Positions 17,177 through 24,204 of a stretch of 64,000 bases of DNA are shown here, piece by piece. The position numbers were made by a program, and so were the translations under genes. How positions within the stretch are numbered: the first letter of the stretch is position 1; the number at the start of each line of letters is the position of its first letter. The notes beneath the pieces were generated by a model. The model searched no databases and was not told the origin of the DNA. It saw only the letters and a program-made list of their open reading frames with translations. The stretch is from DASXHY01 sp035552155 (GTDB lineage: Bacteria; Verrucomicrobiota; Verrucomicrobiia; Limisphaerales; DASXHY01), in the NCBI GenBank assembly GCA_035552155.1, contig DASZLX010000018.1, positions 186,001 through 250,000 of the forward strand. Direction: 5' to 3'.

Positions 17177-18010
17177 ATGGATAGAAAAACCGAAATCCGA
17201 AATTTGAAATCCGAAAGAATCCTTCGGCCGCTTTCGTTCGTTTTTTTGGCGGTCTCCCTGCTGGCTCTGTGCGGCTGCGCGGGACGGCGGCCATTCATTG
17301 GCGAGCGGCCCTTTGATTTTCAAAAGGATTCGTTCGCCTACCCCAACGCGCTTGTCTGGGATTATCATTTCGATGCGAACGGGAAATGGGTGCATCAACG
17401 CCACGAACCGCCGCCGGATTATACGCATCATTGTTTCGTGGTGGCCCGATCGGCGCGGCAGTTTTTTGAAAACGCGAGGTTTGAGCCGGCGTTGCCACCC
17501 GCCTCGGAAGCGACTTATCGCCGGCTGATTCGCCGCGTTGTCTCGGTGGACCCGTCGCGTCCCCTGCCCGATTTGAAAAAGGTTGTGATCCCGGGATACG
17601 CGAACCTGAGGGATTTCAGCGCGGCGCAGGAAAAACTTCTGAAGGCCGAATGCGGCGGGGCGTGGCAGAGTTATTTTCAGCGCGGACATTGGAGGATGGT
17701 TTTTCCATTCAGCCGCGCGCACCAGGAGCGGACGGCGGAGCAGTTGCTGGCGGACTTGAAGGAGAACCGGCCGCCGGTGGTGCATGTGGTGCGTTTTCCG
17801 CAATTGACGATCAACCATTCGGTGCTGCTGTTTGATGCGAAGGAAACGAACACGCAAATTCTGTTTTCGGTGTATGACCCCAACAAACCGGACAGTCCCA
17901 AGACGCTGACTTATGATCGAGCGAGCCGAACATTCGCGTTCGCGGGGAACGATTACTGGCCGGGCGGACGGGTGGATATTTACGAGATTTACCGGAGTTG
18001 GGATTACTAA
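17177..18010 (+). CDS. Lipoprotein with possible papain/C39-like fold
   Basis: A 277-residue protein with a signal peptide ending in the lipobox ALCGC (residues about 28-32). GGAG at 17164-17167 supports ATG 17177. The body has HHCFVVARSARQFF, then NHSVLLFDAKETNTQILFSVYDPNKPDSP. A Cys early, a His after an extended strand and an Asp-Pro-Asn turn are the order seen in papain-like C39 peptidases, so a cysteine-peptidase-like fold is possible; catalysis is unproven. The n-region of the signal peptide (TEIRNLKSE) is encoded by a repeated CCGAAAT/GAAATCCGAAA word. It is divergent from the leftward trio ending in the AMP ligase. Confidence 0.6.
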   Translation: MDRKTEIRNLKSERILRPLSFVFLAVSLLALCGCAGRRPFIGERPFDFQKDSFAYPNALVWDYHFDANGKWVHQRHEPPPDYTHHCFVVARSARQFFENARFEPALPPASEATYRRLIRRVVSVDPSRPLPDLKKVVIPGYANLRDFSAAQEKLLKAECGGAWQSYFQRGHWRMVFPFSRAHQERTAEQLLADLKENRPPVVHVVRFPQLTINHSVLLFDAKETNTQILFSVYDPNKPDSPKTLTYDRASRTFAFAGNDYWPGGRVDIYEIYRSWDY

Positions 18011-18116
18011 CTGCGGATGAATGGATTTTTGGATGGATGGATTGGGGGATTGCGCCATCAAATCACGAATCCATTTGAAGCCTCTTTCACGGCCTCACAC
18101 CTGCTGCTACGATGCT

Positions 18117-18500
18117 CTAAAGCCGTTCGCGGCCGGCGTAGCCGGAATCCAGGTCGTGCCAGAATTCGATGTCGTCCTCGTCTTTTTCCCAGCACAGGAA
18201 AACTTCCTTGCCGCCGATGATAGCGGGGAAATCGAGCAGGCCGCGATCGAGGTCCTTAACGAGAATTTCGCGGCGATTGAATTCATCCATCGCGCCGCGG
18301 AAATCGGCCATGGTGCGCGCCCAACGATTGACGAGTTCGCCGCCGGCATCGCGGCCGGGGTCCATGAGGGCGCTGAGGCGCTTGTCGTATTTCAGCAGAT
18401 TCTCGCGCGCCTGCTCCACCTGTTGGAGCCATTTGCGGACCTGCGGCAGCAGCGCCTTGGCTTCCTCGCGTGTGTAATGCCTGGTGAAGTGGTGTGCCAT
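18117..18500 (-). CDS. DUF2203 family protein
   Basis: A 127-residue protein beginning FTRHYTREEAKALLPQVRKWL and ending with the DUF2203 hallmark: VKDLDRGLLDFPAI, then GGKEVFLCWEKDEDDIEFWHD and GYAGRERL. Length and motif order match the family, which occurs across many phyla with no established function. It starts 12 bp after the TPR gene and is probably co-transcribed with it. Confidence 0.85.
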   Translation of the reverse strand: MAHHFTRHYTREEAKALLPQVRKWLQQVEQARENLLKYDKRLSALMDPGRDAGGELVNRWARTMADFRGAMDEFNRREILVKDLDRGLLDFPAIIGGKEVFLCWEKDEDDIEFWHDLDSGYAGRERL

Positions 18501-18512
18501 CAGTGAAGGTTT

Positions 18513-20249
18513 TTATTTGCCGGCCGAGTCAATTTTTTTGCGAACTGTTTCGTCCGCTTCGAGCGAAAGCGACTTGTTCCACGCCTGCCGGGCCTTGTCT
18601 TTCTGGCCGAGCGCATTGTAAATGTCGCCCAAGTGATCGTACACGGTGGCGTCTTCCTCTTCGGAAAATTGAATGGCTTTGAGCGCGTAATCGAGCGCGG
18701 GTTTGTTTTGGTGCAGCTTGTAGAGCACCCAGGCCATGCTGTCCAGATAAGCGGCGTTCTTCGGGTCGGATTTCAACGCCCGGCTGATGAGGTCCCGGGC
18801 CTTATCGAGTTTTTCGCCACGGTCGGCCCACATAAAACCGAGATAGTTCAGCGCCTCGGCGGAATCCGGCGCGAGTTTCAGGCAGTTTGAAAAATAGGTT
18901 TCCGCGCGCGCGTAGTCTCCCGTGCGCTCGCAGGCAGCGCCCAGTTGAAAATAGAACGTGTCCGTAAGGCGCGACGGGTCGGTGTTTTTGGCCAGGATTT
19001 CCGCCGTGGTGAAATGTTGCAGCGCGTTGGTGAAGTCTTTTTCCTGGCTACAGGCCATGCCGGAAAGGTATTCGCCCATGAAATTCTGGGAGAAGCGGCG
19101 ACGCGCGCGGCCGAGCGTTTCCAGGGCATCGGCGGTTTTATCAGCGCCCATCTGCGCGGTGGCGAGGTTGTAGTAGGCCAACTCAAAATCGGGACTGAAC
19201 AAAATGGCGTTGCGAAAATAATCCATCGCCTTGACGTAATTCGTATTTTCGTAGGCGATGCCGCCGAGTTTGTAATAGGTCTGGGCGTCGGTGGGATTGT
19301 CGCGCGCGACGATTTCCAATTGCTCAGCGGCGCGCCTGGTGTCGTGATTCTGCAAATAGATGTTTGCCAATTCCTCGTGGACGGCGTCGTATTGAGGGGC
19401 GGTGTCGGGCAATTGTTTGACGGCAACTTCGTAAAACCGCGCGGCGTCATCGGTTTTTCCGAGGCGAACGAAGCCTTCGGCGAGGCGCAATTGCAGGCGC
19501 AGGTCGGAAGGATTCGTTTTAGCGGCGCGTTGCAGCAAGGATAGCGCGCGCGCATCGGCGGTCGATTTGTCCTGGGGCGAATCGATGCCCATATGAAAAT
19601 AAAGTTCCGCCAATCCGATGAGAAACTCGGCATCAGCGCCCCGGACGCGGGAGGCTTCGTCGAGCAGCGTCCAGATTTCCGAGGTTTGCTTGTTCTGCGA
19701 AAAATCGAGGAAGAGGCTTTGATAACCGGCGATGGAGCGAGGATCCTTGCGGATCGCAGCGCGGTCGGCGGCGACGGCTTCGTTGGTGCGGCCCAGCTTG
19801 GAATAAACAAAGCCCATTTCCGCGAAGAGCGCGCCGGAGGCGGCGGGGTTGGTGGAGGCGCGGCTGAGGAGGTCGAGGGCTTTTTCCGGGCGTTTGGCCT
19901 GGAGGAATTGCTGCGCGACATCCAGCACCAGTTCTTCGTTCGTGGGATCCAGGAGGGCGGCGTTGTAATAATCATCGAGCGCGGACTCGGCCTCGAGATT
20001 CATTTCATGGATGACGCCGGCGGCGAAATGCGCGTGGGCATCGATCAGGTTTTTCAAATCGACATTAGTGGACGCGTCTTCGTGCGAAGGGGCGAGCGCG
20101 GCGTCGGTATTTTGGGCATCCGACGAGTCAAGTTGGCGGGTGACAGGGGCGGCGCCGGACGCTTTGGCAGGTCGTCCCTGCGGCGCGCGGCTGCCCGAGA
20201 CCAACACACTGGCTGCGATTAAAATAACAGCAAAGCAACGAAACAGCAT
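18513..20249 (-). CDS. Secreted tetratricopeptide-repeat protein
   Basis: A 578-residue protein with a signal peptide (MLFRCFAVILIAASVLVSGS) followed by a variable A/S/D-rich stretch and a long array of TPR units. Examples are ALDDYYNAALLDPTNEELVLDVAQQFL, LAEGFVRLGKTDDAARFYEVAVKQLPD in pieces, and AETYFSNCLKLAPDSAEALNYLG. At least ten repeats are recognisable by the W/L-G-Y-A-F-A-P pattern. Such proteins act as scaffolds in the periplasm or at the outer membrane; partners are unknown. Start is ATG 20249; the extension to 20300 has no support. Confidence 0.85.
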   Translation of the reverse strand: MLFRCFAVILIAASVLVSGSRAPQGRPAKASGAAPVTRQLDSSDAQNTDAALAPSHEDASTNVDLKNLIDAHAHFAAGVIHEMNLEAESALDDYYNAALLDPTNEELVLDVAQQFLQAKRPEKALDLLSRASTNPAASGALFAEMGFVYSKLGRTNEAVAADRAAIRKDPRSIAGYQSLFLDFSQNKQTSEIWTLLDEASRVRGADAEFLIGLAELYFHMGIDSPQDKSTADARALSLLQRAAKTNPSDLRLQLRLAEGFVRLGKTDDAARFYEVAVKQLPDTAPQYDAVHEELANIYLQNHDTRRAAEQLEIVARDNPTDAQTYYKLGGIAYENTNYVKAMDYFRNAILFSPDFELAYYNLATAQMGADKTADALETLGRARRRFSQNFMGEYLSGMACSQEKDFTNALQHFTTAEILAKNTDPSRLTDTFYFQLGAACERTGDYARAETYFSNCLKLAPDSAEALNYLGFMWADRGEKLDKARDLISRALKSDPKNAAYLDSMAWVLYKLHQNKPALDYALKAIQFSEEEDATVYDHLGDIYNALGQKDKARQAWNKSLSLEADETVRKKIDSAGK

Positions 20250-20320
20250 GTCGGTATAATAGTTCAAAGCGGCGCAACCCGCATTGACGAGTTGCGCCAC
20301 GGTGACTTGAAGCCGGCAGC

Positions 20321-20422
20321 TTATTTCTGCCAGGTGCGCTTCTTGTGACGATTCAAGCGCAGCTTCTTACGCCGCTTATGTTTGTTGATTTTTGCCTTGC
20401 GGCGTTTTTTGATGGAACCCAT
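20321..20422 (-). CDS. 33-residue basic ribosomal protein, AURKAIP1/COX24 (mS38/bS22-like)
   Basis: Read leftward from ATG 20422, this short frame gives MGSIKKRRKAKINKHKRRK followed by KLRLNRHKKRTWQK and a stop. Half the residues are Lys/Arg. The MGS-KRR-KH-RKKL-RH pattern is that of bacterial AURKAIP1/COX24-domain proteins, homologous to mitochondrial ribosomal protein mS38 and mycobacterial bS22, a small subunit protein near the decoding site. It lies 28 bp after hisG and 71 bp before the TPR gene in the same direction. It is easily missed because of its size. Confidence 0.82.
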   Translation of the reverse strand: MGSIKKRRKAKINKHKRRKKLRLNRHKKRTWQK

Positions 20423-20450
20423 AGGTTTTTTATTACACTTCCGACTCTAA

Positions 20451-21329
20451 TCAGTAAACCACTTTGTTCAGTGGGTATTCAATGATGCCTTCCGCGCCCG
20501 CAGCTTTCAATTGCGGAATTAATTCACGGACGACGTGTTCATCAATGATGGTTTCGACGGCCACCCAGCCTTTGAGGCTGAGATTGGAAATGGTGGGATT
20601 GCGCAGCGCGGGCAGGCTCTTGAGCAACGAGGCGAGATTTTTTTCCGCGATGTTCATTTTCAGGCCCACTTTGGACTCGGCTTCCAGGGCGCCCTTGAGG
20701 AGCATGGACAAGGTTTCAATTTTTTTGCGCTTCCAGTCGTCGTTCCACGAGGCGTGATTGGCGATCAGGCGCGGAGTGGAACTGAGCAATTCATCCACGA
20801 TGCGCAATTTATTGGCCTTGAGCGAGGAACCGGTTTCGGTGACTTCCACGATGGCGTCGACGAGTTCGTGGGCTTTGACTTCGGTGGCGCCCCAGGAAAA
20901 TTCGACTTCGGCCTGGACGTTGTGTTTGCGCAAATATCTTTTCGTGAGATTGACGACTTCGGTGGCGATGCGTTTGCCCTGGAGATCCTTGACGGATTTC
21001 ACCGGGGAATTCTCAGGAACGCACAAGACCCAGCGCGCGGGGCGGCGGGACACTTTGCTGAACAGGAACTCGCCGACTTCGTGAACCTTGGAGCTGTTCT
21101 CCTGAATCCAATCATAACCGGTGATGCCGCAATCGAGATAGCCGTGCTCAACGTAGCGGCTGATTTCCTGGGCGCGAATCAGGCGGATTTCGAGTTCTTC
21201 GTCGTCCACGTAAGGGACGTAGGAGCGGCTGCTGACGGAAATATTAAAACCGGCCTTGGCCATCTTTTCGATGGTGGCCTCCTGCAAACTGCCTTTGGGC
21301 AGACCGAAACGTAATTTTTTATTGCTCAT
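20451..21329 (-). CDS. hisG: ATP phosphoribosyltransferase, long form
   Basis: The 292-residue product matches HisG, which joins ATP and PRPP in the first step of histidine synthesis. Visible blocks: LRFGLPKGSLQEATIEKM (N-terminal catalytic lobe), YLDCGITGYDW, and the PRPP-binding loop DAIVEVTETGSSLKANKLRI. The C-terminal ~75 residues (KVGLKMNIAEKNLASLL to the end) form the regulatory ACT-like domain of the long form, so feedback inhibition by histidine and no need for HisZ are expected. No other his genes are nearby. Confidence 0.96.
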   Translation of the reverse strand: MSNKKLRFGLPKGSLQEATIEKMAKAGFNISVSSRSYVPYVDDEELEIRLIRAQEISRYVEHGYLDCGITGYDWIQENSSKVHEVGEFLFSKVSRRPARWVLCVPENSPVKSVKDLQGKRIATEVVNLTKRYLRKHNVQAEVEFSWGATEVKAHELVDAIVEVTETGSSLKANKLRIVDELLSSTPRLIANHASWNDDWKRKKIETLSMLLKGALEAESKVGLKMNIAEKNLASLLKSLPALRNPTISNLSLKGWVAVETIIDEHVVRELIPQLKAAGAEGIIEYPLNKVVY

Positions 21330-21441
21330 CTTATGCCGCCGGGCGTGCGTCCAACCGCCGGCGGGAATGGTTCATCACGAATTTCCCGACGCACATCCCC
21401 GATTGAATGCCAAGTTCGGCGGCGAAAAGCGAATTTTTTCT

Positions 21442-21642
21442 CGCGGGTCATCTCCGTGTAACCATAACTGGTGACTCGCGGGGGACAGGGGGTTTGGTAT
21501 GTTTATCTCGTCATTGCGATGCAGAAATGCAGGTTACCGTGTGTGACGTAAGGCGTAAAACTGCGGCGCCGCATCAAAAGTGACCATGGATTTGAAGTTG
21601 TTCTCATAAGAGGCCGGAGTAGTGTCCGGCCTCTCTTTTTTT
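21442..21642 (+). ncRNA. Possible small transcript ending in a strong intrinsic terminator
   Basis: The 457-bp gap 21330-21786 has no convincing gene. It holds a hairpin (CGCGGGTCA 21442-21450 with TGACTCGCG 21472-21480, one G-U pair), a smaller TGCAGAAATGCA hairpin, and a very good rho-independent terminator on the plus strand at 21609-21642. No plus-strand gene precedes the terminator for several kb, so a small RNA ending there is a fair inference. No clear promoter was found and I do not recognise the RNA. Confidence 0.35.
21609..21642 (+). terminator. Rho-independent terminator
   Basis: AGAGGCCGGA (21609-21618) pairs perfectly with TCCGGCCTCT (21625-21634) around a 6-nt loop, followed by CTTTTTTT. 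The U-run is only on the plus strand. Confidence 0.85.
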
Positions 21643-21786
21643 GTACCGGTAGGTTGTGCAGGTCTTCCCCCTGAATCCTGAACACTGCCCCCACCCCGCT
21701 CTATGCTTCGCTTCGCGACAGAGAGAATTTATCCGCGTCGGGTGAATTTTTTTCCACCAAGGTTTTCGAGGATTCTTTGCCACGCT

Positions 21787-22413
21787 TTATTTTTTCCAAA
21801 TTACTCGACGGCCGTTCACGGAAATATCACCGCGGGCGAGAGCGGCGACGCATTGGGGATATAAATTATGCTCGGCGACGTGGATGCGCTGGTGGAGGGT
21901 CTCGGCGATGTCGTCATCCAGCACGGGGACAGTTTGCTGGCCGATGATCGGGCCGGAATCGACGCCGGCATCAACGAAATGCACGGTGCAGCCGGTGGCT
22001 TTCACGCCGGCTTCGAGCGCCTGCCGCCAAGCTTCCAGACCGGGAAAGGCCGGTAACAGCGAGGGATGGATATTCACGATGCGGCCTTCAAAGGCGCGCA
22101 GAAAATCTCCCTTGAGCACGCGCATGAAACCGGCGAGAACAATGAGGTCGACCCGCGCATCGAGCATCGCCTGGATATAACCGCGCTCGGCGTCTTCATC
22201 CAGTTTGGTGCGGAATTTTCCGGGGGCGATGAATCGGGCGGGAATGTTGCGTTGGCGGGCGTGGGCGAGGATGCCGGCGGTTTCGACATCGCTCAAAACG
22301 AGGGCGATGGTTGCGGGGATGGTTCCCGCGGCGCAGGCATCGGCGATGGCGAGGAAATTCGAGCCTTTGCCCGAACCCAGGACGCCGATGCGAAAGTTTC
22401 GCTGGTCGGTCAT
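21787..22413 (-). CDS. purN: Phosphoribosylglycinamide formyltransferase
   Basis: The 208-residue product matches PurN: IGVLGSGKGSNFLAIADAC (phosphate-binding N-terminus), LVLSDVETAGILAHA, and the catalytic blocks VNIHPSLLPAFPGLEAW (Asn and His of the formyl-transfer site) and TVHFVDAGVDSGPIIGQ (Asp). It transfers a formyl group from 10-formyl-THF to GAR in purine synthesis. An upstream 65-residue gene runs in the same direction, separated by 135 bp that hold a palindromic repeat. Confidence 0.95.
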   Translation of the reverse strand: MTDQRNFRIGVLGSGKGSNFLAIADACAAGTIPATIALVLSDVETAGILAHARQRNIPARFIAPGKFRTKLDEDAERGYIQAMLDARVDLIVLAGFMRVLKGDFLRAFEGRIVNIHPSLLPAFPGLEAWRQALEAGVKATGCTVHFVDAGVDSGPIIGQQTVPVLDDDIAETLHQRIHVAEHNLYPQCVAALARGDISVNGRRVIWKK

Positions 22414-22512
22414 GGGTTTTACTTACAGGCAGCGGGGAGGATACCGCAAGCATTTGGTTGCGCGTAGTGCCTTCGCCTAAAGAAACGCGAGGCGGGGATG
22501 CCTCGTGAACTC

Positions 22513-22534
22513 GCAGGCGAGACGCCTGCGCTAC
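22513..22534. repeat. Short palindromic repeat (GCAGGCG-AGA-CGCCTGC)
   Basis: GCAGGCG and CGCCTGC flank AGA, followed by GCTAC. A related copy inside sucA (62193-62212) reads GCCGGCG-AGA-CGCCGGC. The two arm changes compensate each other, so the hairpin is kept. Confidence 0.7.
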
Positions 22535-22548
22535 GGGGGGCCGCTAGA

Positions 22549-22746
22549 CTAGACGGCGAATTCGAAGACCACGTCTTTGACGCCCGGCAATTCCGCGCCG
22601 GTCTGGACATCGTGCCAAATCCCAGTTGCGGGGTCCTGATAGGCCAGGCAACGAAAACCCTCGCACTGCACGACGGCGACTTTTTTTGTCGCGGCGTGCC
22701 CTGGCGAGGCATGATTCATATTGTTGCTGGCTGGAACGTCGCTCAT
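22549..22746 (-). CDS. Small conserved-looking protein of unknown function (65 residues)
   Basis: The frame encodes a polar N-terminus (MSDVPASNNMNHASPG) and a compact C-terminal part: VAVVQCEGFRCLAYQDPATGIWHDV then LPGVKDVVFEFAV. The second part looks like a small folded domain (alternating hydrophobics, two Cys). I do not recognise a named family. It begins about 55 bp downstream of the second G-rich RNA unit and precedes purN, so it may be transcribed by read-through from that unit. Confidence 0.55.
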   Translation of the reverse strand: MSDVPASNNMNHASPGHAATKKVAVVQCEGFRCLAYQDPATGIWHDVQTGAELPGVKDVVFEFAV

Positions 22747-22799
22747 GAGTTCGGGTCAGGCCGCATTCGCACTGGTTTTACGAACGATGCTCTTCCGGT

Positions 22800-22888
22800 T
22801 TTTAAAGAGCTGCTGCCCAGAGCTCGCCGGGCAGCAGCCCGCAGACTCTGACTCCCCTCAACCCTAATTTTCCCGCCCCATCAGGTCC
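22800..22888 (-). ncRNA. Candidate G-quadruplex small RNA, copy 2
   Basis: Minus-strand unit with the same design as copy 1. A promoter-like element lies at 22894-22924. The predicted 5' end is near 22886-22888. A closing stem (CTGA/TCAG, extended by AGG/TCT across a 2-nt mismatch) surrounds the G-rich core at 22854-22879, with tracts GGGG, GGG, GGG and GGGG separated by loops of 1, 7 and 4 nt. A perfect 10-bp hairpin, GCTGCTGCCC/GGGCAGCAGC (22829-22838 and 22809-22818), follows directly, then a short U-rich run (TCTTTAAAAA). No open reading frame is evident. It may be a free small RNA or a leader of the 65-residue gene. Confidence 0.55.
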
Positions 22889-22893
22889 TGTGG

Positions 22894-22924
22894 GTAATAC
22901 GCAACAGGTGGAAGAATCTTTCAA
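22894..22924 (-). promoter_or_regulatory. Promoter-like element of G-rich RNA copy 2
   Basis: TTGAAA (22919-22924) and TATTAC (22894-22899) are 19 bp apart. The -35 sits in the T-run that ends copy 1. The first ten bases, TTGAAAGATT, are identical to those of the copy 1 element, with the same 19-bp spacing. Confidence 0.55.
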
Positions 22925-22966
22925 AAAAAGTAGAAAAAGCTGCCGCCTGATCTCGGGGCGGCAGCT
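22923..22966 (-). terminator. Rho-independent terminator of G-rich RNA copy 1
   Basis: Perfect 10-bp GC-rich stem with a 9-nt loop (22938-22966), then five T, CTAC-like break and seven T on the minus strand. No minus-strand gene lies upstream before 24205, so it ends the small RNA unit. Confidence 0.8.
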
Positions 22967-23048
22967 ACACACTGGAGGTACCCGCCTCAGCCCAACCCCT
23001 AAGCCCTATTTACCCATGCCCCAAATAGACAGGCCCTTTCCAGCGTGT
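22923..23048 (-). ncRNA. Candidate G-quadruplex small RNA, copy 1
   Basis: Minus-strand unit. The predicted 5' end at about 23046-23048 begins a 10-bp closing stem, ACACGCTGGA (23039-23048) with TCCAGTGTGT (22967-22976). The pairing has a G-U wobble on this strand but an A-C mismatch on the other, favouring minus-strand transcription. Inside lie tracts GGGG, GGG, GGG, GGGG, GGG and GGG (22981-23022) with loops of 3, 6, 4, 2 and 7 nt. A perfect 10-bp hairpin, AGCTGCCGCC/GGCGGCAGCT (22938-22966), with TTTTTCTACTTTTTTT follows: a textbook intrinsic terminator. No known RNA class comes to mind. Confidence 0.6.
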
Positions 23049-23053
23049 AAGCT

Positions 23054-23084
23054 GCTATACGTAATCAATCGGCAAATCTTTCAA
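23054..23084 (-). promoter_or_regulatory. Promoter-like element of G-rich RNA copy 1
   Basis: TTGAAA (23079-23084) preceded by an eight-T run, 19-bp spacer, TATAGC (23054-23059). The same arrangement precedes copy 2. Confidence 0.55.
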
Positions 23085-23187
23085 AAAAAATTAAAATTCT
23101 TTTTATCGCTGAAATAAGCCGATTTTGTGGGGTTTTTAAGCGGCTTTTTTATTCCTAAGGGCGTTTATCGAAGACATAATTTCACAA

Positions 23188-24108
23188 ATGGCTATACGAC
23201 TGATGGGCATTGGCGATGAAGCGTCGGATCTCCTGAGCGGGCAACTTCGCGTCGCGCGGGAATTGGGCTGGGAATTCATTGAAATGCGGGCGGTGCAAGT
23301 GCCGGGTGTTTCCAAGGCCAATTTTCACGATCTTTCCGATGCGGCGTTCGGGACGGCGGCGCGCGAGCTGGAGGCTGCGGGAGTCCGGGTTTATTGCTTC
23401 GCTTCGGCCATCATGAATTGGGCGAAAAAGGTGAGCGAGCCGTTCGAGACGACTTTGGCCGAGGTGAAGCGCACGATTCCCCGGATGCAACGGCTCGGCA
23501 CAAAATACGTCCGTATCATGAGTTTCAAACCGGACGAGGATGAGCACAGGATTCCGAGGGAGGTATTTGGGCGCGTGCGCGACGTGACCAATATGTTTCT
23601 GGACGCGGGCATCCAGCCGTTGCACGAAAATTGCATGAATTACGGCGGCATGAGCTGGGAACACGCGCTGGAATTGCTCGACAAATGTCCCGGACTGAAG
23701 TGGCTGTTCGATTGCGCCAACCCGATTTCCAGCTTTGACCGCTCGAAGGCAAAGCCCTGGCCAATGCAGGATCCGTGGGAATTCTGGGTGCACGTGCGCG
23801 ATTACGTGGAGCATATTCACCTTAAGGACGCGCGCTGGAACGCGGATGAAAAGAAGCCGGATTACACCTGGCCGGGCGAGGGAGACGGCCGGTTGCGGGA
23901 CATTCTCAAAGATGCACTGGCGCGCGACTACCAGGGCGCGGTTTCGCTCGAACCGCATCTGGCGGTTATTTTTCACGACGCGAATTCAAAAATTAAGGAC
24001 GAGGGGGCGTATCGCGATTTTGTGGAATACGGACGCAGGACGGAGGCGCTGATTCGGGAAGTGGAAACGGAATTGGCTGACGCCGCAACGCGACAGGCCA
24101 ACTCATAG
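23188..24108 (+). CDS. Sugar phosphate isomerase/epimerase-like TIM-barrel protein
   Basis: A 306-residue protein of the xylose-isomerase-like (IolE/AP2EC) family. Metal-ligand positions are recognisable: HENCMNYGG (Glu), LKWLFDCANP (Asp), YVEHIHLKDARW (His) and AVSLEPHL (Glu). These enzymes isomerise or epimerise keto-sugars or inositol derivatives using a divalent metal in the cytosol. Nearby genes do not name a pathway. The 140-bp leader has an imperfect AAGCCG/CGGCTT hairpin with a T-run (23117-23149) of unclear meaning. Confidence 0.85.
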   Translation: MAIRLMGIGDEASDLLSGQLRVARELGWEFIEMRAVQVPGVSKANFHDLSDAAFGTAARELEAAGVRVYCFASAIMNWAKKVSEPFETTLAEVKRTIPRMQRLGTKYVRIMSFKPDEDEHRIPREVFGRVRDVTNMFLDAGIQPLHENCMNYGGMSWEHALELLDKCPGLKWLFDCANPISSFDRSKAKPWPMQDPWEFWVHVRDYVEHIHLKDARWNADEKKPDYTWPGEGDGRLRDILKDALARDYQGAVSLEPHLAVIFHDANSKIKDEGAYRDFVEYGRRTEALIREVETELADAATRQANS

Positions 24109-24204
24109 TGGCGGGGCGACAGAAAAAGTGAGAACCGGCCCCTTTCTGTCAGCTAAACCTATACACCCACACTCGAACCTTGTGTCCAATCAAGATGGCG
24201 TGTT

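Noticed and set aside
21503..21694. Minus-strand frame of 63 codons between hisG and purN
   Set aside because: It runs through the terminator hairpin at 21609-21642 and shows no domain or ribosome site.
23117..23149. Hairpin AAGCCG/CGGCTT with T-run as a riboswitch or terminator for the gene at 23188
   Set aside because: Only six pairs and a long loop, and no known riboswitch core around it; kept only as a remark under the gene.
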